A stretch of DNA of 55,387 nucleotides. It comes from Nitrospirota bacterium (GTDB lineage: Bacteria > Nitrospirota > Thermodesulfovibrionia > UBA6902). Within the stretch, counting starts at the first letter, position 1. Each line of letters begins with the position of its first letter. Below the pieces are notes generated by a model that made no database searches, was not told the origin of the DNA, and worked only from the letters and a program-made list of their open reading frames with translations. This document shows, piece by piece, positions 54,172 through 55,387 of the stretch. The translations under genes and the position numbers were made by a program. The DNA lies in the NCBI GenBank assembly GCA_016222905.1, contig JACRPZ010000046.1, positions 1-55,387 of the forward strand, written 5' to 3'.

Positions 54172-54387
54172 GTGACTGATCTTATGCCGGTTATCTTCTT
54201 CGGACACGGCAATCCGATGAACGCATTATCGAAGAATGCTTATACTGATGCTTGGGTCTCTATCGGCAGATCAATCCCGCGTCCCAAGGCCGTGCTTGCC
54301 GTATCTGCTTTAAATACGCCTGTCCGTAGCCACTGTTCAACCGCCGCATTATTTTTCCTTTGCTTCAATATAGCAAATACGCTATAA
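54172..54387 (+). pseudogene. ygiD-like dioxygenase 5' fragment, copy 3
   Basis: From GTG 54172 the frame reads [46 protein letters not shown] and then diverges into LNTPVRSHCSTAALFFLC before stopping at 54387. This is the longest family-like copy, reaching the VSA that precedes HW in complete YgiD proteins. The GAGAGGAGGG ribosome binding site upstream is retained. The tail runs into the -35 and -10 boxes of the toxin gene, so the truncation coincides with the start of the toxin-antitoxin module. Confidence 0.75.
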
Positions 54388-54388
54388 T
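54360..54388 (+). promoter_or_regulatory. Promoter of the toxin-antitoxin pair
   Basis: TTGCTT (54360-54365), a 17-base spacer and perfect TATAAT (54383-54388). The expected transcription start falls at or beside the GTG start codon at 54395, which would make the toxin mRNA leaderless. Confidence 0.5.
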
Positions 54389-54394
54389 ATTACA

Positions 54395-54727
54395 GTGAAC
54401 TGGACAATCACCTATTATAGCGAATCTGTGCAGCAGGAAATTCTTGCCATGCCCGCAGGCTTTCTTGCCCGGTATCTTCGATATTCAGACAGGATGGAGG
54501 TTTTTGGTCCGGATCTGGGTATGCCGCATACTCGCGCAATGGGTGACGGCCTGTTTGAGTTGCGGTTGAAAGCCGCGGAAGGAATTGCGCGGGTCTTCTA
54601 CTGCACTATGGTTGGCAAAAAGATAATGGTGCTGCACCAGTTCATAAAAAAAACAGATAAAACCCCGCCCAGAGAAATTGAAACAGCCCGACGGCGGATG
54701 AAGGAGGTAAAAAATGCTCACACATAA
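54395..54727 (+). CDS. RelE/HigB-type toxin (phage-derived Gp49-like)
   Basis: A 110-residue protein. EILAMPAGFLARYLRYSDRM, MPHTRAMGDGLFELRLKAAE, GIARVFYCTMVGKKIMVLHQ and FIKKTDKTPPREIETARRRM form the conserved core of Gp49-like HigB toxins, which act as ribosome-dependent mRNA nucleases. GTG start at 54395 with no leader. The antitoxin gene follows with a 14-base overlap, the reverse of the usual antitoxin-first order but normal for HigBA. Flanked by ygiD-like copies 3 and 4. Confidence 0.88.
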   Translation: MNWTITYYSESVQQEILAMPAGFLARYLRYSDRMEVFGPDLGMPHTRAMGDGLFELRLKAAEGIARVFYCTMVGKKIMVLHQFIKKTDKTPPREIETARRRMKEVKNAHT

Positions 54728-55061
54728 AGAACTTAAGGCTCGCGCTCTCAATCGTGCAGACGTTAAGGCCGAATATGCCCGGCTTGATGAGGAGTTTACT
54801 CTTCTCGATGAGTTTCTGAAGGCACGCGCCGCCGCAGGCATCACTCAGGCGGAGGTTGCCGAACGTATCGGCACAACTCAGTCGGCAGTAGCACGTCTGG
54901 AATCCGGTGGGGGGAAGCACTCGCCATCACTGGCCACATTACAAAAATATGCTCATGCCCTCGGTTGCAGACTTGAGTTGCGGCTGGTCAATCAGGCTAT
55001 GAAAGCAGGCGGTCTAAAAAAACATTCTATCGGAGGCGCAAAAAAACTGCGTATCGGTTAG
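54714..55061 (+). CDS. HigA-type antitoxin, XRE-family helix-turn-helix
   Basis: A 115-residue DNA-binding protein with an Xre-type helix-turn-helix: RAAAGITQAEVAERIGTTQS followed by AVARLESGG (about residues 42-70). The N-terminal coiled stretch (ALNRADVKAEYARLDEEF) typically binds the toxin. It would neutralise the toxin and repress the pair's promoter. GGAGG ribosome binding site at 54703, inside the toxin gene. The C-terminal tail is basic (KKHSIGGAKKLRIG). Confidence 0.88.
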   Translation: MLTHKELKARALNRADVKAEYARLDEEFTLLDEFLKARAAAGITQAEVAERIGTTQSAVARLESGGGKHSPSLATLQKYAHALGCRLELRLVNQAMKAGGLKKHSIGGAKKLRIG

Positions 55062-55102
55062 TTATCTTGTTATCTTAGCAAAAGTGAGAGGAGGGTTTTT
55101 CG

Positions 55103-55255
55103 GTGACTGATCTGATGCCGGTTATCTTCTTCGGACATGGCAATCCGATGAACGCATTATCGAAAAATGCGTACACTAACGGAATAATTAGTGACACATC
55201 CCGTGTTTCGTCAAACACAAAGGAGAGACTATGGCTTATAACTTCCGCAATTTGA
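55103..55255 (+). pseudogene. ygiD-like dioxygenase 5' fragment, copy 4, cut by an IS end
   Basis: From GTG 55103 with GAGAGGAGGG upstream, the frame reads [20 protein letters not shown] then KNAYTNG and departs into IISDTSRVSSNTKER, stopping at 55255. The break comes at about 55179, where GGAATAATTAGTGACACATC begins, possibly the left end of the transposase-bearing element that follows. Whether the rest of ygiD lies beyond the IS cannot be seen. Confidence 0.7.
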
Positions 55256-55387
55256 GACTGCTGAAAAAGACTGGCATTAAGTTTGCATAAATAAAGCAAA
55301 CATAAAGTCAGGAGGGACGATGATAAAGAAGGATTACGGGCAGGTCAGTTTCTACAGCTATATATACGACGCGGTAATACCGAAAGA
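55179..55387 (+). mobile_element. Probable left end of an insertion sequence
   Basis: From about 55179 the ygiD-like sequence gives way to TAATTAGTGACACATCCCGT, about 140 bases of non-coding leader, and a transposase-like start at 55320 that runs off the window. The abrupt interruption of a recognisable gene and the following open frame suggest an IS boundary. The other end is outside the window, so the terminal repeat cannot be confirmed. Confidence 0.45.
55320..55387 (+). CDS. Transposase, N-terminal fragment (window edge)
   Basis: ATG 55320 follows a strong AGGAGGG. The 22 visible codons, MIKKDYGQVSFYSYIYDAVI then PK, resemble the beginning of IS1182/IS5-group DDE transposases, where a Tyr/Ile-rich segment is followed by IPxDHxLR. 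The window ends before any catalytic residue, so the family is a guess. Confidence 0.4.
   Translation, partial: MIKKDYGQVSFYSYIYDAVIPK

Noticed and set aside
55075-55299. Minus-strand 74-codon frame at the window end
   Set aside because: Antisense shadow of ygiD-like copy 4; a similar shadow appears opposite copy 3, which only reflects the shared sequence.

Overview
The window looks like a chromosomal segment of a Gram-negative bacterium. The LPS-core/O-antigen genes (heptosyltransferase-type GT9, two O-antigen-ligase-like proteins), lipoproteins, a type II secretion GspC-like protein and an LdtD/YcbK-type pair all imply an outer membrane. The ATP synthase operon with two b-type subunits (b' then b), the mixed ATG/GTG/TTG starts, and the glutaredoxin-thioredoxin reductase fusion would fit an uncultured Nitrospirota or deltaproteobacterial-grade anaerobe. 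That placement is inference; no rRNA marker is present.

Layout. (1) 305-7161: F1Fo-ATP synthase operon atpF'-F-H-A-G-D-C, then a gph-like phosphatase and the stump of a trmN6-like tRNA methyltransferase. (2) 7401-11244: a Tyr-rich secreted protein, a GspC-like protein, a LysM-NlpC/P60 hydrolase and a Grx-TrxR fusion. (3) 11370-23838: envelope polysaccharide genes. Two glycosyltransferases lie on +. A tight six-gene minus-strand operon (GT4, methyltransferase, GT4, methyltransferase, GT9, O-antigen ligase) follows. Then come 1.3 kb of decayed DNA and an 859-codon O-antigen-ligase-like protein with a duplicated C-terminal domain. (4) 24254-34069: FG-GAP-like protein, uppS, cdsA, dxr, rseP and a Nudix gene on +, then rsgA, yfcH and tgt on -. 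(5) 34209-38462: small secreted protein, an IS200/IS605-like structured remnant, and a four-gene ECF-sigma module in which the putative anti-sigma factor and a lipoprotein both carry glycogen-binding-like (CBM48) domains. (6) 38614-47109: IMPase-like, APH-like, uvrC, a divergent TrxB with Tpx, a frameshifted GDT1-family transporter, uvrB. (7) 47310-55387: an accessory region of cargo genes separated by four same-orientation 5' fragments of one ygiD-like dioxygenase gene.

The most unusual feature is region 7. Truncated ygiD-like copies start near 47859, 49184, 54172 and 55103. They delimit three modules: a cupredoxin plus a superoxide-dismutase stump; L,D-transpeptidase, YcbK-like protein, truncated C5-methylase, restriction endonuclease and Vsr; and a HigBA-type toxin-antitoxin pair. 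The last copy is cut by what looks like the left end of an IS running off the window. Many differences between copies are synonymous, so they probably diverged as parts of working genes before truncation. This would fit repeated site-specific accretion, or recombination of imported DNA, at one gene.

Other notable points: a duplicated ~85-bp intergenic element that supplies the -35 box of two unrelated genes; two decayed copies, on opposite strands, of the C-terminal domain of the neighbouring large O-antigen-ligase-like protein; several families of intergenic repeats, three of them inside the atp operon; and a thioredoxin reductase beside tpx that lacks the usual NADPH-binding motifs. All functional calls rest on reading motifs and lengths by eye; no database search was possible.
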